Shown piece after piece: positions 6,034 through 8,811 of a stretch of DNA of 8,811 bases. The first letter of the stretch is position 1. Each line of letters opens with the position of its first letter. The DNA is taken from NCBI GenBank assembly GCA_021780795.1, contig JAJXYA010000344.1, positions 1 to 8,811 of the forward strand. The letters are read 5' to 3'. The stretch comes from Bacillota bacterium. GTDB lineage: Bacteria; Bacillota_A; Clostridia; Clostridiales; Clostridiaceae. Under the pieces are notes generated by a model. It was not told the DNA's origin and did no database searches. It worked only from the letters and a program-made list of their open reading frames with translations. Both the position numbers and the translations under genes were made by a program.

Positions 6034-6062
6034 TTTTATTTGTAATGGTTTGATAGTATAAT
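6034..6062 (+). promoter_or_regulatory. Probable promoter of the phosphomutase gene
   Basis: A perfect -10 TATAAT (6057-6062) is preceded at 17 bp by a weak -35, TTTTAT (6034-6039). It would give a leader of about 78 nt containing the hairpin element. Confidence 0.45.
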
Positions 6063-6100
6063 ATGAGTGACTAAAGATAGATTAGAGTAATGACATGGAG

Positions 6101-6140
6101 GATAACAATTGTTATCTGCCTCAGAGGAATACAAGGAGGG
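6101..6140 (+). promoter_or_regulatory. Shared leader element with the SD of the phosphomutase gene
   Basis: GATAACAATTGTTATC (6101-6116) is a perfect 16-base palindrome (as RNA, 6 bp with an AAUU loop). It equals the L25 hairpin with 7 central bases removed. The 16-nt spacer TGCCTCAGAGGAATAC (6117-6132) and AAGGAGGG (6133-6140) follow, then 6 nt to the ATG at 6147. CCTC (6119-6122) is complementary to GAGG (6136-6139) of the SD, the same type of pairing as CTCC/GGAG in the L25 leader. Confidence 0.72.
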
Positions 6141-6146
6141 TCATAT

Positions 6147-7880
6147 ATGACGTACAAAGAAAAGTATAAAAGTTGGGTTAATTCTAATTTAATAGATTCT
6201 GAATTAAAGAAAGAGTTAGAGCAGTTAGCTGATGAAAAAGAAATTGAAGATAGATTTTATAAAGATTTAGAGTTTGGTACAGGGGGCCTAAGAGGTATAA
6301 TTGGTGCAGGTACAAACCGGATGAATATACATACAATAGGTAAAGCTACTCAAGGTTTAGCAGATTATTTAAACTCAAAATATAAGGAAGATATATCAGT
6401 TAGCATAGCATATGATTCAAGGAATATGTCCAAGGAATTTGCAGAAGCTGCTGCAGAAACTCTTTGTGGTAACGGTATATTTGTTAATTTATTTGAAGAA
6501 TTAACACCGACACCAATTTTATCTTACGCTGTTCGTGAATTAAATAGTAAAGCGGGCATTGTTATTACTGCATCACATAATCCTAAGCAATACAATGGAT
6601 ATAAGGTTTATGGTGATGATGGTGGGCAAGTTACTGATGAAGCTGCCAAAGAAATTATAACCTGCGCAGAGTGCATAAAAGATTTTTCTGAAGTGAAAAC
6701 TATGGAGCTTAATAAAGCAAAAGCAAATGGAATGCTAAAAATCATTGGAGAGAATCTTTATTTATCATACATTGAAAAAGTTAAAAACTTAACATTGAGA
6801 AAAGACTTAGTTAAGGAGTATGCCAATGATTTAAAAATAATTTATACGCCTATTCATGGTTCTGGAAACATACCTGTGAGAAGAGTTTTAAAAGAATTAG
6901 GTTATGGTAGTGTATTTGTTGTAAAAGAGCAGGAAATGCCAAATGGAAATTTCCCTACAGCTCCATATCCTAATCCAGAAGAGCCAAAGGTTTTTGAATT
7001 AGCCCTTAAGAAGGCCAAAGACATTAATCCGGACATTATTTTTGGAACAGACCCTGATTGTGATCGAATTGGGGTAGTAGTTAAAGATAAGAAAGGTGAG
7101 TATAAGGTTCTTACAGGAAATCAGACCGGTGTACTATTAAGTAATTATATTTTAAAGTCATTAAGTGAAACTAACCAATTGCCCCAAAATGGTGTAATAA
7201 TAAAAACTATTGTTACTACGGATATGGTAGAGAGTATTGGGAAAAAATATAATGTTGAAGTGTTAGATGTGCTAACAGGATTTAAGTATATAGGAGAAAA
7301 AATTAGAGAGTTTGAAAAGGTGGGCGAAAACAAATTTATATTTGGTTTTGAAGAAAGTTTTGGTTACTTAGCAGGCAACTTTGTAAGAGATAAAGATGCA
7401 GTTATAGCAGCAATGTTAATTTGTGAGATGACACTTTACTATAAAAATAAGGGCATGAGTTTATATGATGCTTTGATGGATATATATAAAGAACATGGGT
7501 ACTATGAGGAAGGGTTAGTTTCAATAGAACTGAAAGGAAAAGATGGCGCAGAAAAAATAGGTAATATACTAGAACATCTTAGGCATTCAATGAACTGTTC
7601 AATAGGTAATAATAAAATTGTAAAAAAAATAGATTATAGAGCAGGACTCGAAAAGGACTTAATCAAAATTAGCGAAAAAATAATTAAATTGCCAAAATCA
7701 AATGTTTTAAAATTTGTCTTGGAAGATGGTTCATGGTTTGTAGTTAGGCCTTCTGGTACTGAGCCAAAAATGAAAATTTATTTATCTGTCAAGGGAAATT
7801 CTTTAGAAGATACATCTGGAAAAATAATTAAACTAAAAGAAAATGTTATGTCAATAGTTGATGAAGCATGCATAAATTAA
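6147..7880 (+). CDS. pgcA: Phospho-sugar mutase, alpha-phosphoglucomutase type
   Basis: This cytoplasmic enzyme of the alpha-D-phosphohexomutase superfamily most likely interconverts glucose 6-phosphate and glucose 1-phosphate, supplying UDP-glucose and polysaccharide synthesis. At 577 residues it is close to B. subtilis PgcA (about 581). All four active-site regions are intact: GTGGLRG (44-50) followed by the phosphoserine loop TASHNPKQYNGYK with Ser143; the metal loop DPDCDR with Asp302, Asp304 and Asp306; the sugar-specificity loop GFEESFGY (400-407); and the phosphate-binding RPSGTEPK from Arg534. GFEES favours glucose/mannose-type substrates over glucosamine; phosphomannomutase or phosphopentomutase activity cannot be ruled out. 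The ATG at 6147 is set by AAGGAGGG 6 nt upstream. An in-frame ATG at 6090 would translate through the hairpin and SD, has no SD itself, and would add 19 unusual residues. No clear terminator follows, so read-through into the TPR gene is possible. Confidence 0.92.
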   Translation: MTYKEKYKSWVNSNLIDSELKKELEQLADEKEIEDRFYKDLEFGTGGLRGIIGAGTNRMNIHTIGKATQGLADYLNSKYKEDISVSIAYDSRNMSKEFAEAAAETLCGNGIFVNLFEELTPTPILSYAVRELNSKAGIVITASHNPKQYNGYKVYGDDGGQVTDEAAKEIITCAECIKDFSEVKTMELNKAKANGMLKIIGENLYLSYIEKVKNLTLRKDLVKEYANDLKIIYTPIHGSGNIPVRRVLKELGYGSVFVVKEQEMPNGNFPTAPYPNPEEPKVFELALKKAKDINPDIIFGTDPDCDRIGVVVKDKKGEYKVLTGNQTGVLLSNYILKSLSETNQLPQNGVIIKTIVTTDMVESIGKKYNVEVLDVLTGFKYIGEKIREFEKVGENKFIFGFEESFGYLAGNFVRDKDAVIAAMLICEMTLYYKNKGMSLYDALMDIYKEHGYYEEGLVSIELKGKDGAEKIGNILEHLRHSMNCSIGNNKIVKKIDYRAGLEKDLIKISEKIIKLPKSNVLKFVLEDGSWFVVRPSGTEPKMKIYLSVKGNSLEDTSGKIIKLKENVMSIVDEACIN

Positions 7881-7933
7881 AAAAATTAACTACACAACAG
7901 AAGTAAAGGTTTCACTACTTTGATTTTATATGG

Positions 7934-7962
7934 TTTACAAATCATTCGCAGTATTTTATTAT
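7934..7962 (+). promoter_or_regulatory. Probable promoter of the TPR-like gene
   Basis: TTTACA (7934-7939) and TATTAT (7957-7962) are separated by exactly 17 bp and resemble a housekeeping sigma-A promoter. The start would be near 7969, giving a short leader of about 43 nt without the hairpin element seen upstream of the other plus-strand genes. Confidence 0.5.
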
Positions 7963-8011
7963 TAGTAGTACTTGTAGCATAAATATTAAAGATTAGTAGG
8001 AAGGTGTAAAC

Positions 8012-8811
8012 ATGGATATTAAAACATATTTTTCAGAAAAATTATCAGCACTTCTTTTTTTAGAAATAAAAAAGAACAGCAAAATTAATGAATTCGTTAT
8101 TTCAAATGATATATATTTCCCAGTAAGAACTAACGAGATAATCCAAAAGGTAAAGAAAAAAGAGGATTTTGATAATATACCAGTTAATCTATTTATAGAA
8201 GGAATGTTCTATGTTTTAGGGGCAGATGAACTTTTTAAATATAATAAAGAGTATAAAGAAATTATAAATACTATTCCAAATTCAATAGGATTTATTAAGG
8301 GTGTGATATTTAAGGAAATTGAAAATGAAAATTATGAAGAAGCATATATTATATTAAAAGGATTATTAACAATAGAAGAAAATAAAGAAAATTACGATAA
8401 AATTTTTCTGTTAGTGGATAAATTAAGATTGACCAATATTATGTTCAAGGATGAAGAATTAAAACTCGTAGAAAAGGCTAAAAGAATTCCTCATTATAGT
8501 AATCCATATCTATATGAGGCATTAGTTTTTAATAGTGAAAATAAGCATGATTTAGCCTTTATAGCTTTAAGTAATTATTCTGTAAATGGTGGAGAACAAA
8601 CAACAGAGGTGATTGAACTTAAAAACTCTTTGGAAACCATAACAAGTTTTCAAAAAGCAAAAGAACTTGTACCTAAAAATCCTAAAGGTGCACTTGAAAT
8701 CTTCATACCTTTAATGGAACAATTGGGGGATAACCCAGAAATATATTACCACAGTGCTGTGGCTTATAGAATTCTACAAAATTATGAAAAGGCTATATAT
8801 TATTTAAGATC
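8012..8811 (+). CDS. Tetratricopeptide-repeat-like protein, 5' part only
   Basis: The frame is open from the ATG at 8012 to the window edge: 266 complete codons, no stop. The start has AGGAAGGTG just upstream (about 7999-8007). There is no signal peptide or membrane segment; the product looks cytoplasmic and helical. The last visible stretch (about 240-266, starting DNPEIYYHSAVAYRILQNY and followed by EKAIYYL) fits the TPR pattern of small residues and aromatics, and a less clear helical pair precedes it (KAKELVPKNPKGALEIFIPLM). The region around residues 95-115 (FIKGVIFKEIENENYEEAYIIL) also looks TPR-like, so there may be several degenerate repeats. TPRs usually mediate protein-protein contacts; partner and function cannot be inferred. 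Composition matches the neighbours. Confidence 0.75.
   Translation, partial: MDIKTYFSEKLSALLFLEIKKNSKINEFVISNDIYFPVRTNEIIQKVKKKEDFDNIPVNLFIEGMFYVLGADELFKYNKEYKEIINTIPNSIGFIKGVIFKEIENENYEEAYIILKGLLTIEENKENYDKIFLLVDKLRLTNIMFKDEELKLVEKAKRIPHYSNPYLYEALVFNSENKHDLAFIALSNYSVNGGEQTTEVIELKNSLETITSFQKAKELVPKNPKGALEIFIPLMEQLGDNPEIYYHSAVAYRILQNYEKAIYYLR

Noticed and set aside
7145..7333. Minus-strand frame of 62 codons inside the phosphomutase gene.
   Set aside because: It is antisense to a conserved enzyme and has no initiation signals.
7902..7922. AAGTA...TACTT as a possible terminator after the phosphomutase.
   Set aside because: The stem is only about 5 bp, A/T-rich, and lacks a proper T tract. It is not strong enough to call.

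Overview
The window is an AT-rich, gene-dense stretch of a low-GC Gram-positive chromosome, most likely from a Clostridium or close relative (class Clostridia). Three things point there: strong purine-rich Shine-Dalgarno (SD) sites of the AAGGAGG/AAGGGGG type, intrinsic terminators with U tracts, and a ferredoxin-dependent indolepyruvate oxidoreductase of anaerobic amino acid metabolism. I see no mobile element, CRISPR array, tRNA or rRNA gene.

Layout. (1) 1-2433: iorA and iorB, the two subunits of indolepyruvate:ferredoxin oxidoreductase, one base apart and closed by a terminator. (2) 2495-3527: a promoter, a duplicated leader element and a 281-residue protein I do not recognise. (3) 3501-5052: on the minus strand, an Orn/Lys/Arg decarboxylase-family gene (speA-like). 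It converges on the unknown gene across a 24-bp perfect inverted repeat that holds both stop codons. (4) 5267-5964: the general-stress-type ribosomal protein L25 (Ctc) gene with its own leader and terminator. (5) 6034-7880: a 577-residue alpha-phosphoglucomutase-type phospho-sugar mutase. (6) 7934-8811: a promoter and the first 266 codons of a TPR-like protein that runs off the window.

The genes have unrelated jobs: arylpyruvate oxidation, polyamine synthesis, translation and sugar-phosphate interconversion. What links them is the 5' leader. Four of the five plus-strand transcription units (iorAB, the unknown gene, L25 and the phosphomutase, but not the TPR gene) share one leader architecture: an inverted-repeat hairpin, then exactly 16 nt of conserved spacer (consensus close to TRCTCCAGAGAANTAC), then an SD of AAGGGGG or AAGGAGGG, then 6-7 nt to the start codon. 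The unknown gene has two tandem copies, so five copies are visible. The hairpin arms differ between copies but stay complementary, whereas the spacer is conserved as sequence. This looks like a repeated cis-acting RNA element controlling translation or mRNA stability, and it is the most interesting signal here. I do not recognise it as a named RNA family.
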